Below are positions 26,814 to 39,394 of a stretch of DNA of 64,000 nt, one piece after another. Numbering within the stretch: position 1 is the first letter of the stretch; every line of letters begins with the position of its first letter. The notes beneath the pieces are model-generated. The model was given only the letters and a program-made list of their open reading frames with translations, was not told the origin of the DNA and searched no databases. The position numbers and the translations under genes are program-made. Source of the stretch: Methylocystis rosea (GTDB lineage Bacteria; Pseudomonadota; Alphaproteobacteria; Rhizobiales; Beijerinckiaceae); contig NZ_CP034086.1 of assembly GCF_003855495.1 (NCBI RefSeq), positions 3,013,501-3,077,500 on the forward strand, read 5' to 3'.

Positions 26814-27365
26814 TCAATCCGGCTCGGCCGAGACCTCCGCCGGCGGCGTGATCACCACGCGCCCTTGAGCGATGTCGACGACCGGAACGACGGCTCCGGT
26901 GAACGGGTAAAGCAGCGATTCGCCGCCGGCGGCTGGCGCAATTTCGAGAATGTCGCCCGCGCCGAAATTGCGCACCGCGACGATCGTTCCGATTTCAACG
27001 CCATCCGCCGTTTCGGCGCGAAGGCCTATGAGATCGGCGATATAGAATTCGTCCTCTTCCGGCGCCGGAAGCTTGTCGCGCGCGACATAGAGTTCGACGC
27101 GGTTCAGGGCCTCTGCGCCGGCGCGGTCGTCGACGCCTTCGACTTGCGCGACGAGCATATCCTTGCCCTGCGGGCGCACGGCGCGCAGCCTGAACTTGCG
27201 TGTCCCGCTTTTATCGGTGAGGCCGTCATAGGCTGCGATCCCCAGCGGATCGCTGGTGAAGCTTTGCAGCCGGATTTCGCCGCGCACGCCATGCGCCGCG
27301 CCGAAGCGGCCGAGAAGAACGAGGCCTTGTCCAACTTTCCCGGGCTTATGAGACGGACCCGTCAT
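26814..27365 (-). CDS. rimM: Ribosome maturation factor RimM
   Basis: 183 residues. The N-terminal RimM domain (LVLLGRFGAAHGVRGEIRLQ) and the C-terminal PRC-barrel (FYIADLIGLRAETADGVEIG) are both present. It assists 30S head assembly by acting near uS19. ATG 27365 is chosen because further upstream the frame runs into a palindromic repeat. It is downstream of rpsP with 184 bp of repeat between them instead of the usual short gap. Confidence 0.95.
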   Translation of the reverse strand: MTGPSHKPGKVGQGLVLLGRFGAAHGVRGEIRLQSFTSDPLGIAAYDGLTDKSGTRKFRLRAVRPQGKDMLVAQVEGVDDRAGAEALNRVELYVARDKLPAPEEDEFYIADLIGLRAETADGVEIGTIVAVRNFGAGDILEIAPAAGGESLLYPFTGAVVPVVDIAQGRVVITPPAEVSAEPD

Positions 27366-27383
27366 TCCGACACAGCGCGGCCG

Positions 27384-27535
27384 TCCCTCCCCTTGACGGG
27401 GAGGGTCGCATTGCGAAGCAATGCGGGGTGGGGTGCTCGATCGCCGTCGATCCCCCACCCGTCGGTTCCGCAGGCAAGTTTACGCAGTCTGCGTAAACTT
27501 GCTTGCGACCGCCGACCTCCCCGCAAGGGGGAGGT
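27384..27535. repeat. Palindromic element family B, copy 2, with nested palindrome
   Basis: In the rpsP-rimM gap. Read on the minus strand it has ACCTCCCCCTTGCGGGGAGG, a GGTGGGGGAT block, CACCCCACCCCGCATTGC, TTCGCAATGC and CCCTCCCCGTCAAGGGGAGG, matching the ileS copy block for block. Inside is an extra palindrome at 27474-27502 (GCAAGTTTACGCAG-T-CTGCGTAAACTTGC), suggesting either a second element inserted into the first or divergence of the central arm. Confidence 0.9.
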
Positions 27536-27549
27536 ATGAGCCCGCTGCA

Positions 27550-27909
27550 TTACGCCGCCGGCGCTTCCGCCGCGCCCGCGGCCTCGGCCGCCGCGGCGGC
27601 GCGCTCCTGCGCCTTCTTCTTGGGCTGCGCCTTCTGCGGATTGTTGCGCGCTTCGCGCTTCATCACGCCAAGGCCATCGAGCAGTCGCGCGACGCGATCG
27701 GTCGGCTGCGCGCCTTTCTCCATCCAGGCTTTCGCCTTTTCCGTGTCGAGCACGAGGCGGTCGGCCGCGTCCTTCTCCTTCAACGGATCGAAATAACCGA
27801 TCTTCTCGATGTAGCGACCGTCGCGTGGCGAGCGCGAGTCGGCGACGACCACACGATAGAAGGGACGCTTCTTGGCGCCGCCGCGGGCGAGACGAATTTT
27901 AAGGGACAT
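27550..27909 (-). CDS. rpsP: 30S ribosomal protein bS16
   Basis: 119 residues. [20 protein letters not shown] is the bS16 N-terminus, and [19 protein letters not shown] the conserved middle. The C-terminus is extended by about 35 residues rich in Ala and Lys ([20 protein letters not shown]), as is common in Rhizobiales. It follows ffh by 58 bp on the same strand and precedes rimM. Confidence 0.97.
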   Translation of the reverse strand: MSLKIRLARGGAKKRPFYRVVVADSRSPRDGRYIEKIGYFDPLKEKDAADRLVLDTEKAKAWMEKGAQPTDRVARLLDGLGVMKREARNNPQKAQPKKKAQERAAAAAEAAGAAEAPAA

Positions 27910-27967
27910 GTTTTCGTTCCTGTTGCGTTGGTGAGTGAGGGGACCGGCGACGACAGTCGCCGGTTTG

Positions 27968-29506
<1,539 letters not shown>

Positions 29507-29720
29507 GCTGTTCTCCCGCGAGCGCGAAGGCTCCAAAGCAAAACGCGCCCGGGGGCGCATCGCGCTGCCGGGCGTTGGCCTGCCGCCTCTGGGGCGGCTC
29601 GGCGTGTGTTAGGGTTCTCTTTCGAGTTGTGCGCCGATGTTTAGGCGGGGCGCACGCGGGAGTCAACGTCGTGCAGGCCTCGCTGACGGGCAAACGGGTC
29701 AATGCTGGGCGTTTGCGCAT

Positions 29721-29840
29721 CCCTCCCCTTGACGGGGAGGGTGGCCCCGCGAAGCGGGGACGGGTGGGGTCATCCGCACACTCAGCGTATAAGACCCCAC
29801 CCGGCGGTCTTCGACCGCCGACCCCCCGCAAGGGGGAGGT
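29721..29840. repeat. Palindromic element family B, copy 3
   Basis: About 120 bp in the 435-bp gap between the divergent ffh and the following small gene. Ends are CCCTCCCCTTGACGGGGAGG and GACCCCCCGCAAGGGGGAGG, inner arms CCCCGCGAAGCGGGG and GGCGGTCTTCGACCGCC, with GGGTGGGG spacers. The rest of the gap (29507-29720 and 29841-29941) holds no recognisable gene and presumably contains the promoters of both flanking genes. Confidence 0.9.
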
Positions 29841-29941
29841 ATTTCACGCTAAACGCTGGGCAGCGGGCCGTCGAATTCCAACTGAAATGTTATCGCGTTT
29901 TGCGGCTAACATTGCGTTCTTCCATATTTGAGCTGAAAACC

Positions 29942-30238
29942 ATGTCCCTCGACGCCTTTCTCGAATCGCTTTCCTCAGGCGACTGTCCGGCTCTCCTGCC
30001 GCCGCTGCGCGCGCTCTGGTTCGACGCCAAGGGAGATTGGAACGCGGCGCATAAATGCGTCGACGACAAAGCCGATCCCGAGAGCATGTGGGTTCACGCT
30101 TATCTCCATCGCAAGGAAGGCGATCTTTCGAACGCGGCCTACTGGTATCGCCGGGCGGGACAAGAACCGCATAAGGGCCCGCTTGAAGAAGAATGGCGCG
30201 AGATCGCCGAGGCGCTGCTGTCGCAAACGGCGCCATGA
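29942..30238 (+). CDS. Small TPR-like/hypothetical protein upstream of recQ
   Basis: 98 residues, acidic, helical, with WNAAHKCVDD and LSNAAYWYRRAGQ segments reminiscent of Sel1/TPR-type helix pairs; many alphaproteobacteria encode a similar small uncharacterised protein. No signal peptide or membrane segment. Its stop overlaps the recQ-like start (ATGA), so translation is probably coupled. Function unknown. Confidence 0.75.
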   Translation: MSLDAFLESLSSGDCPALLPPLRALWFDAKGDWNAAHKCVDDKADPESMWVHAYLHRKEGDLSNAAYWYRRAGQEPHKGPLEEEWREIAEALLSQTAP

Positions 30239-31812
30239 CGGAGCTGTCCGCGCGAGAATTGCTGCGCAGCAATTTCGGTTTCGCGGATTTTCTGCCGGGT
30301 CAGGCGGAGGTCGTCGAGAGCGTGCTCGCTGGGCGCGATGTCATCGCCATCATGCCGACGGGCTCCGGCAAATCGCTCCTCTATCAGCTGCCGGCCGCAG
30401 CTCCCGGCGGCGGACTTGTTCTCGTCTGCTCGCCGCTGATCGCGTTGATGCGCGATCAGCTTCGAACCCTCGCCGACTCTGGGATTGGCGCCGTCGCGCT
30501 CCACTCCATGCAGGAGGACGACGAAGCGGCGGCCGCGATCGACGCCGTCGCATCGGGCCGGGCGAAGCTGCTTTACGCCGCCCCCGAGCGTCTCGCCCAG
30601 GACGGAACGCAGAATTTATTGCGCAGCATTCGCATAAAACTCTTCGCGGTCGATGAGGCGCATTGCGTCTCGCATTGGGGCCATGAGTTTCGCCCCGACT
30701 ATCGCGCGCTCGGCGAGATTGCGCGAAAGCTCGGCGCGCCGCCGATGCTCGCCGTCACCGCGACGGCCGGTCCGCGCACCCGCGACGACATCGCCCGCAC
30801 GCTGTTTGCGCGGCCGCCCGAGATTTTTCAGCGCTCCTTCGCGCGGCCCAATCTATCGCTCGATTTCGCGCAGAAGCGCGCCGGCCTGCGGCAGATCGTC
30901 GAATTCGCGCGCAAAGGCGGAAGCGCCGGGAAGGAAAGCGGCATCATTTATTGCAACTCGCGCAACAAGACCGACGCGCTCGCTCGCGAGCTCTCGCGGC
31001 TCGGCTTCGATGCGCTGCCCTATCACGCGGGGCTCGACGCCCACACGCGCGCGGAGAGCCAGGACGCTTTCTTTACCCGCAAGGGCGCGGTGATGGTGGC
31101 GACCATCGCCTTCGGCATGGGCGTCGATAAGCCCGACGTGCGCTTCATCATTCACGCGGATCTCCCGACCTCGGTCGAGGGCTATTATCAGGAGATCGGC
31201 CGGGCGGGACGCGATGGCGCGCCGGCCCGCGCGCTGACTCTGTTCTCGCCCGCGGAGCTGGCGCTGCGCTGGCGCGTTCCGGATGCGGCGCAAGACAATG
31301 ACGCGGCCGCCGGCGATTACGCCAGACGCCAGGCGATGGCCCGGCTCGCGGCGGCGCCGGGCTGCCGCTTTCAGCGTCTCCTCGCGGAATTTGGCGAAGC
31401 GAGCGGGCCTTGCGGCAGCTGCGACCATTGCCGCGGCGGACCGCTGGCGTGGCCCCGCCGCCTCTCATCATTCGCCCTCGGGTGGCGCGCGGCGCTCGCC
31501 AGCGGCTTCGCCGCGCGCGCCGACATTTCGGAAGGCGAGGCGGATCTCCCTGAACTCGCGCCCGCGCCGATCGACGCGCCGAGGCGGCAGGAGGAGCCGC
31601 CGCTGACGGTGGCCGAGGCGCGGCTGCTGCGCGCGCTCGAGGCCGAACGGCTCGCCATCGCAAAACGGCGCGGCTTGGCGCCGCGAACTGTGGCCTCCGA
31701 ACAGGCGCTGCGGGCGCTTGCGCGCGAAAGGCCGCAAAGCGCCGACGACCCGCTGCTGCGGGGTCTCGAAGAGCCGGCGGCGCTGCTGCGGATCATCGGC
31801 AAGGACCGTTGA
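30235..31812 (+). CDS. recQ: RecQ-family ATP-dependent DNA helicase
   Basis: 525 residues. Helicase motifs: I MPTGSGKSLLYQLPA, Ia CSPLIALMRDQ, II DEAHCVSHWGHEFRPDY, III AVTATAG, V VATIAFGMGVDKPDVRF, VI YYQEIGRAGRDG. The Zn-binding part is reduced to a CGSCDHC cluster near residue 399. The C-terminal region (about 470-525) could be a degenerate HRDC-like domain. It is shorter than E. coli RecQ (about 610) and resembles the compact RecQ-like helicases common as second copies, so it may not be the main RecQ. It is coupled to the small upstream gene. Confidence 0.88.
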   Translation: MTELSARELLRSNFGFADFLPGQAEVVESVLAGRDVIAIMPTGSGKSLLYQLPAAAPGGGLVLVCSPLIALMRDQLRTLADSGIGAVALHSMQEDDEAAAAIDAVASGRAKLLYAAPERLAQDGTQNLLRSIRIKLFAVDEAHCVSHWGHEFRPDYRALGEIARKLGAPPMLAVTATAGPRTRDDIARTLFARPPEIFQRSFARPNLSLDFAQKRAGLRQIVEFARKGGSAGKESGIIYCNSRNKTDALARELSRLGFDALPYHAGLDAHTRAESQDAFFTRKGAVMVATIAFGMGVDKPDVRFIIHADLPTSVEGYYQEIGRAGRDGAPARALTLFSPAELALRWRVPDAAQDNDAAAGDYARRQAMARLAAAPGCRFQRLLAEFGEASGPCGSCDHCRGGPLAWPRRLSSFALGWRAALASGFAARADISEGEADLPELAPAPIDAPRRQEEPPLTVAEARLLRALEAERLAIAKRRGLAPRTVASEQALRALARERPQSADDPLLRGLEEPAALLRIIGKDR

Positions 31813-31837
31813 GGCAGGGCGGTCGGGTGAAGAGCTT

Positions 31838-31888
31838 CCTCATCCTGAGGAGCGTGCGCAGCACGCGTCTCGAAGGACGAGGGTGAGG
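31838..31888. repeat. Short rhizobial-type palindromic repeat
   Basis: 51 bp: CCTCATCCTGAGGAG, then GCGTGCGCAGCACGC, then GTCTCGAAGGACGAGG. This is the widespread CTCATCCTGAGGAG...CTCGAAGGATGAGG-type repeat seen in many Rhizobiales genomes (recollection). It lies between recQ and the MFS gene; a single copy is seen in the window. Confidence 0.75.
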
Positions 31889-31984
31889 AAAACTATCCTT
31901 CACCCAATTGCCCTAAGGCAGGGAGGGTTTCGTTCGGCGCCGCAACACTGTAGTTAAGGCTCCCCGAGCTGTTCCCCCGAGGCC

Positions 31985-33421
31985 ATGTCCGCTAACCCGC
32001 CGCCAAACGCCGCCGAACTGCGACAGGTCATGTTCGGGCTCGGCCTCGCGATGCTGCTCTCGGCCCTCGACCAGACGATCGTGGTCACGGCCATGCCGAC
32101 CATCGCGGCGGACCTTGGGGATCCTCAGGATTTGCCTTGGATCGTGACGGCCTATCTCATCGCGGCGACGGTGGTGACGCCGCTCTACGGCAAATTCGCC
32201 GATGTCTACGGGCGGCGGCGCGTCATTCTGATTGGCGTGATCACCTTCGTGCTCGGATCGGTCGCTTGCGCCTTGGCCCCGAGCATGGCGGCGCTCGCCG
32301 GCGCGAGGGTCATTCAGGGACTTGGCGGCGGCGGCCTGATCTCGCTCGCGCAGACGATCGTCGCCGATCTCGTCTCGCCGCGCGAGCGCGGCCGATATCA
32401 GTCCTATTTCGCCGCGGTGTTCATCACCTCCAGCATCGCCGGTCCGGCGCTCGGCGGCATTTTTGCGCAATATTGGCACTGGTCGCTGATCTTCTGGATC
32501 AATCTGCCGCTGGGCCTCGCCGCGCTGCTGATCGTCAATTCGAGGTTGAAGCGGGTGCCGGAGCGGCGCCATCCGCATCGCGTCGATTATCTGGGCGCGA
32601 TGTTGCTGATCGCCGGCTCGGGTCTTCTCGTGCTGGCGCTCGGCTGGGGCGGCGTGCGCTATCCATGGCGGTCGGCGCCGATCGTCGGGATCCTTGCCGC
32701 CTCCGCCCTCGCCTGGGCGCTTTTCGCCTGGCGCACGGCGCGCGCCGAGGAGCCGCTTATTCCGCTACGCATTCTCCGACTGCGAATCGTTCGCGACGCC
32801 ATTCTGTCGAGCTCCTTTGGGCTCGGCGGCTTCGTCGGACTTTCGGTCGTGATGCCCATCTATTATGAAATCTGCGGCGGGATGAATGCGAGCGAATCCG
32901 GGCTGACGCTTATTCCCCTGATGGTCGGCACCGTCGCCGGCGCAACAATCTCCGGACGATTGATGGGGCGTTTGACGCATTACAAGACAGCTCCGCTCCT
33001 CGGGCTCGGCGCCGGCGCTCTCGCCGCGCTGGGCGCGGCGGCGATGATGGGCTCGGGCCGCTCGCTGTTTTGGCTCAACGCCCTGCTCACCGTCACGACC
33101 TTCGGCATCGGCGCAATGCTGCCTGTCGCCACCGTTTCGGTGCAGAATGCGGTCGATTCGCGCGATTTGGGGACGGCGACGGCCTCGATGCAATTCTTTC
33201 GGCAGCTCGCGGCAGGGGCGGCCGTCGCGCTTTTCGCCGCCCTGGCGATTGGCGGCGGCCGCGCGCAATTGCTTGAGGAGATGAAGACGGACGTCGACGG
33301 CGCCGCTTTGTTTTCGAGCTTTCGCCTCGTTTTTCTGGCGCTTGCCGTTTGCGTGGGCCTGTCCCTGCTTTTCCTCGCGCGTATGGAGGAGCGGCCGCTG
33401 CGCGGCGAGCGGCGCAGCTGA
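31985..33421 (+). CDS. MFS drug exporter, DHA2 (EmrB/QacA) family
   Basis: 478 residues with about 14 hydrophobic helices, the DHA2 topology. Motif A-like GKFADVYGRRRVILIG follows the second helix, ALDQTIVVTAMPTIAADLG is the characteristic first-helix signature (motif D1), and the motif C-like segment with GPALGGIFAQ is in helix 5. It is a proton-coupled exporter of hydrophobic or cationic compounds. No TetR/MarR regulator or membrane-fusion partner is adjacent. Substrate unknown. Confidence 0.9.
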   Translation: MSANPPPNAAELRQVMFGLGLAMLLSALDQTIVVTAMPTIAADLGDPQDLPWIVTAYLIAATVVTPLYGKFADVYGRRRVILIGVITFVLGSVACALAPSMAALAGARVIQGLGGGGLISLAQTIVADLVSPRERGRYQSYFAAVFITSSIAGPALGGIFAQYWHWSLIFWINLPLGLAALLIVNSRLKRVPERRHPHRVDYLGAMLLIAGSGLLVLALGWGGVRYPWRSAPIVGILAASALAWALFAWRTARAEEPLIPLRILRLRIVRDAILSSSFGLGGFVGLSVVMPIYYEICGGMNASESGLTLIPLMVGTVAGATISGRLMGRLTHYKTAPLLGLGAGALAALGAAAMMGSGRSLFWLNALLTVTTFGIGAMLPVATVSVQNAVDSRDLGTATASMQFFRQLAAGAAVALFAALAIGGGRAQLLEEMKTDVDGAALFSSFRLVFLALAVCVGLSLLFLARMEERPLRGERRS

Positions 33422-33513
33422 CGGGTCGATTTTGCTCGCGTCTTTTCTATTTGCCCCCATGGCATGGAATTTTCTAGAAAGATTCCGCCTTCCCGCGCCG
33501 CAAGGACCCTTTC

Positions 33514-36225
<2,712 letters not shown>

Positions 36226-36377
36226 ATCTCGACAAAAAACCATTGACTCAGTCGATGTCCTCCGACAGCGTTGCTGTGCTTTGCGTTGGTTTCGAGCCGT
36301 TGCGGTTGCAATGTCTTCAACGCAGCGCTCTACAATAACAAAAAAGCTCACGACGCGAAGAAGAGGAAAATCAGCAT

Positions 36378-36659
36378 ATGAATAAATACGCCCTTACGGC
36401 CGCCGCCGCCCTGTTCCTGGCGACGTCCGCGCCGTCGTTCGCCTTCGACGCCGGTGTCGGTTTGCGCGCACCGAGCCAGGCGACGCGCATCAGCTGCGAC
36501 ACGCACGCCGAAGACGATCAGGCCGTTTGCGCCAGCAAGTGCGAGGACGCCTATCTCAAGGACCAGCAGGGCTGGACGGCGGACATGAGCAAGATCAAGT
36601 CCGCCAAGAAAGCGTGCGACGACAAGTGCGGTTGCCCGCAGAACTCGAAGGGCCTTTAA
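36378..36659 (+). CDS. Small exported six-Cys protein (paralogue 1)
   Basis: 93 residues with a signal peptide (MNKYALTAAAALFLATSAPSFA). The mature chain is charged and helical with six Cys at 40, 51, 55, 80, 84 and 86, i.e. C-X10-CX3C-X24-CX3C-X-C. The core reads CASKCEDAYL then KSAKKACDDKCGCPQN. Its neighbour at 36989 is a clear paralogue with identical CX3C-X24-CX3C-X-C spacing, starting with the same MNKYA. Likely a periplasmic helical hairpin stapled by disulfides or coordinating a metal. GAGGAAAA precedes the ATG. A strong terminator follows. No family recognised. Confidence 0.85.
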   Translation: MNKYALTAAAALFLATSAPSFAFDAGVGLRAPSQATRISCDTHAEDDQAVCASKCEDAYLKDQQGWTADMSKIKSAKKACDDKCGCPQNSKGL

Positions 36660-36688
36660 CAGTCTCATTGGTTCGAACAGCGGCATAA

Positions 36689-36716
36689 GGGCGCGCGAGC
36701 GATCGCGCGCCCTTTT
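36689..36716 (+). terminator. Rho-independent terminator after paralogue 1
   Basis: GGGCGCGCGA, a four-base loop, TCGCGCGCCC, then TTTT. It lies 30 bp after the stop codon, so the two paralogues are separate transcription units. The remainder of the 330-bp gap up to 36988 contains no recognisable gene; a TTGACA-like hexamer is at 36855 but has no good partner. Confidence 0.8.
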
Positions 36717-36988
36717 CCCGTTGCGCCAATCAAACGTCGGACAGCCGTCACGCCGCGTCTTCGTGTTCGTCAAGGACATGGAAACAACAGGCTTTTCGCG
36801 AACCGCGCCGCAGACCGACGAAGCGGCTTGAGACATGGCGCCAGTGACGCGCAATTGACATGAGCGGCCACTTACGACATCGTCCGGCCGCTTATTGCGT
36901 TATGTGACGCCGTTGCTGTTCCATGGCGGGAGGGGTCGAGCGCAAGCGCAGTCTAGACGCCCAACGGGCAAGTGAAGGAAACGACCAA

Positions 36989-37228
36989 ATGAATAAATAC
37001 GCCATTATGACGGCGGCTCTCCTTGTCGCCGGCATGATCAGCCCGGCATTCGCGGATTGCGACGTCCACAATGCGGACGAAGACAAGCAGGCCAAATGCG
37101 CCGAAAAATGCGACGACGAGTATCTGGCCCGTAAGATGAATTACGGCGCCAACCAGAGCGAAGTCCGCGCCAATAAAAAGGCCTGTGACGCCGCCTGCGG
37201 CTGCCCGCAGAACACCAAAGAGCAATAA
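36989..37228 (+). CDS. Small exported six-Cys protein (paralogue 2)
   Basis: 79 residues with a signal peptide (MNKYAIMTAALLVAGMISPAFA). Cys at 24, 37, 41, 66, 70, 72: C-X12-CX3C-X24-CX3C-X-C. It shares the CAxKC, DDEYL and KKACDxxCGCPQN segments with the gene at 36378 and is shortened before the first Cys. AAGGAA lies eight bases before the ATG. The strict conservation of Cys spacing against divergent filler shows selection on the fold, not a recent duplication. Function unknown; periplasmic redox or metal handling is a guess from the Cys pattern and neighbourhood. Confidence 0.85.
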   Translation: MNKYAIMTAALLVAGMISPAFADCDVHNADEDKQAKCAEKCDDEYLARKMNYGANQSEVRANKKACDAACGCPQNTKEQ

Positions 37229-37260
37229 GGCCGAGCCTCGCGAGCGAGGTCGGGTTTAGA

Positions 37261-37293
37261 CGGGGCGCGCATTTAATGCGCGCCCGTTTTTTT
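37261..37293. terminator. Strong terminator between convergent exported-protein genes
   Basis: GGGCGCGCAT-TTA-ATGCGCGCCC stem followed by eight T residues. It terminates the paralogue 2 transcript and abuts the stop of the convergent gene at 37296. Confidence 0.88.
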
Positions 37294-37295
37294 GG

Positions 37296-37775
37296 TCAGT
37301 CCGCCGTATAGACTTTGCCGTCCGGGCCTTTCCAGCCGCTGGCCGCTTCATAAAAGCGATATTCCTCATCGAACAGAACCGTTGAACCGGGCGCGATATA
37401 TTGCTTGCCCGGGGGATCGGAACTGCGCGGCGCAGTTACATAATGATTGCTTGGCGAACAGCCTTCGGGAAATTTTCCAGCCTCGTCAGGTTTGCATTCG
37501 AGATTTGCGCCTTCGGGAAACTCAACCCGCGCATTGAAGAAGATCTCGTAGCCCTTTTCTCCGGTGGCGTGCATCTCGAGGCGCTCGGCCATCGTCTGTT
37601 TGAACTCGACGATCTTGAACGGCTTGTCGACGCGCTGCTTCAGCAAGTTCTCGAAAATCTGCCGCGCATGCGCTTCAGTTGGATTGCAGCCGAACATGCA
37701 AAAAGCATTGGCCGGGATCGCCGATAGCAACGCCAGCAGCATCGCAACAGCGAACGTGATGAAAGCGCCTCGCAT
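37296..37775 (-). CDS. Exported protein with N-terminal CX3C, unknown function
   Basis: 159 residues with a signal peptide (MRGAFITFAVAMLLALLSAI, cleavage near PANA-F). The mature chain opens with FCMFGCNPTEAHARQIFENL, giving a CX3C at residues 26 and 30, and has two later Cys (LECKPDE, EGCSPS). The rest is mixed alpha/beta and ends WKGPDGKVYTAD, resembling small periplasmic or immunity-like folds, but no family is recognised. GAGG is five bases before this ATG; an upstream Met would add 22 polar residues before the signal sequence. It is convergent with the two six-Cys genes and separated from tolC by a family A repeat. Confidence 0.75.
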   Translation of the reverse strand: MRGAFITFAVAMLLALLSAIPANAFCMFGCNPTEAHARQIFENLLKQRVDKPFKIVEFKQTMAERLEMHATGEKGYEIFFNARVEFPEGANLECKPDEAGKFPEGCSPSNHYVTAPRSSDPPGKQYIAPGSTVLFDEEYRFYEAASGWKGPDGKVYTAD

Positions 37776-37873
37776 GATGTCCTCTCCCTCAGCCTTTATG
37801 ATTTCGCCGCCCGGCGGCGCGTCTTTTTTAAACTCTAGCATCTTATCGCAGCATTCGCGGCGCGTCTTAAGTC

Positions 37874-37988
37874 CTAGAGCGCTTCCCGATCACATGGAGT
37901 CACGTGGTCGATAAGGCATCGCTCACATCAAAATGGTGGAACAGGCGCTCATCGAAAAAGTCCGTCAACTTTCTGGGAACCTGCTCTA
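37874..37988. repeat. Two-hairpin dispersed repeat, family A, copy 2
   Basis: Same orientation and block order as the copy at 1186: CTAGAGCGCTTCCCGATCAC at the left, CGAAAAAGTCCGTCAACTTT and GGAACCTGCTCTA at the right. Its right edge (CTA) is the complement of the TAG stop of the outer-membrane factor gene, so here too the element abuts a stop codon. Some stems carry compensating or single mismatches relative to copy 1. Confidence 0.85.
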
Positions 37989-39392
37989 ACGGTCGGGCGT
38001 CGTCGGATCGCCCCAGAGATCCTTAACCTGGTCGAAGTGGATCGCCGGATCATAACCGCCGGGCGTAAGACCGAGCCAGGCCGATGAAAGCCGCCCAAGC
38101 GAAGCGAGCACGGCATAGGAGGCGACGACGCGGTCGCGCTGAGCGAAGACCAGCGCGATGCGCGCGTGGAGCAGCTCCTGCTGCGCGATAAGAATCTCGA
38201 GCGTCGTCCGCTGACCGGCCTTGGCCTCTTCCCGCACGCCGTAAAGCGCGCGCTCGGCCGCGGCGATTTGCGTTTGCGCCGCGGCGATCTGCGCTTTGGC
38301 GGCCTGCAGCGCGCCCCAATAGGCGCGCACCAGCGAGAGAACTTCGGCGCGCGCAACATCGGCGTCGAACCGGCGCCGCCCGGCGGTTTCCTTGGCTTGG
38401 CGCACTCGGGAGGATGTCAGGCCGCCCTCGTAAATCGGCACATTGAGATGTCCCAGGACGCTGCCGCCGATGTTGCGGTTCCCAATGCCGGCGATGTCGG
38501 TTTGCGTGAAAATATCGCCGACGATCGACAATTTGGGCATGAAGTCCGCCTCGAGCGCCTTGATGTCGAGGTCAGCGGTGTCGGCGTCGTGCAGAGCGGC
38601 AAGAATGAACGGATGTTCGATCTGCGCAATGCTCTCCGCTGTCTCGCGCGACTTCGGCAGCAAGCGATCTATAGGCGCGCCGGGCGCGAGCTTTGTCGGC
38701 TCGACGCCAACCGTCTTGCGATAGACGCCGATGCTGGCGTCGAGCGCGGCGCGCGCGGCGCTGGCGAGAGATTTTCCTCCTGCGAGACGCGCCTCGACCT
38801 GCGCGACATCGGTTAACGTGATCTGTCCATATTGATAGCGCTCGCGCGTCTGGCGCAGTTGTTCACTCAGGACGGCGACATTGCTTTCTTGGAGTTTGAG
38901 CGCCGCCGTGTCGCGCAAGACGTTCATATAAGCGGCGACCGCGTCAAATAGGACCTGTTGCTCGGTCAGGCGCAGTCGCTCGCGCCCGGCGAAGACGCCC
39001 GACTCCGCCGCGCGCGTTTGGTTTCGCGCCTTGAAGCCGTCGAAGATCGGCTGCTCGAACGTCAATTGGGCGGAGCGAGGAACGCTGCCGCCGTTTTGGA
39101 TGCTCTTCGTGCGGGCTGTGAGGGTGGGGTCGTTGAGATCGACGTCCCGTTGTTGCGTGATATAGCGATTGCGCTGCACGCCGAGATAGCCGTCGGCGGA
39201 AACGCGCGGCCGCATGCCGGCCTGCGCCTGCGGCACATTCTCATCAATCGCGCGCAGCTCCGCTCTGCCGGCGTTGAGCTGCGGATTGGCGTCATAGGCG
39301 CGACACATCGCGCCCATCAAGGTTTCGGCGTGGGACGCGCCGCCGCTCAGAATGAAGCAGATCAGGACCGAGGCGACGCCGCGCACGCTCAC
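37986..39392 (-). CDS. TolC-family outer-membrane efflux protein
   Basis: 468 residues with a signal peptide (VSVRGVASVLICFILSGGAS-HA). Two repeats of long helices plus beta segments define the OEP fold; TLMGAMCRAYDANPQLNAGRAELRA and GGLTSSRVRQAKETAGRRR are typical of TolC rather than CusC-type factors (no lipobox). It would be the outer-membrane channel for the RND pump encoded just upstream. The GTG start lies two bases after the pump stop, with GGGGG six bases before it; upstream sequence in this frame is only a shadow of the pump. The TAG stop sits in a family A repeat. Confidence 0.9.
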   Translation of the reverse strand: MSVRGVASVLICFILSGGASHAETLMGAMCRAYDANPQLNAGRAELRAIDENVPQAQAGMRPRVSADGYLGVQRNRYITQQRDVDLNDPTLTARTKSIQNGGSVPRSAQLTFEQPIFDGFKARNQTRAAESGVFAGRERLRLTEQQVLFDAVAAYMNVLRDTAALKLQESNVAVLSEQLRQTRERYQYGQITLTDVAQVEARLAGGKSLASAARAALDASIGVYRKTVGVEPTKLAPGAPIDRLLPKSRETAESIAQIEHPFILAALHDADTADLDIKALEADFMPKLSIVGDIFTQTDIAGIGNRNIGGSVLGHLNVPIYEGGLTSSRVRQAKETAGRRRFDADVARAEVLSLVRAYWGALQAAKAQIAAAQTQIAAAERALYGVREEAKAGQRTTLEILIAQQELLHARIALVFAQRDRVVASYAVLASLGRLSSAWLGLTPGGYDPAIHFDQVKDLWGDPTTPDR

Positions 39393-39394
39393 GG

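Noticed and set aside
36855..36890. TTGACA hexamer as a sigma-70 promoter for the second six-Cys gene
   Set aside because: No acceptable -10 element at 16-18 bp, so the promoter cannot be placed.
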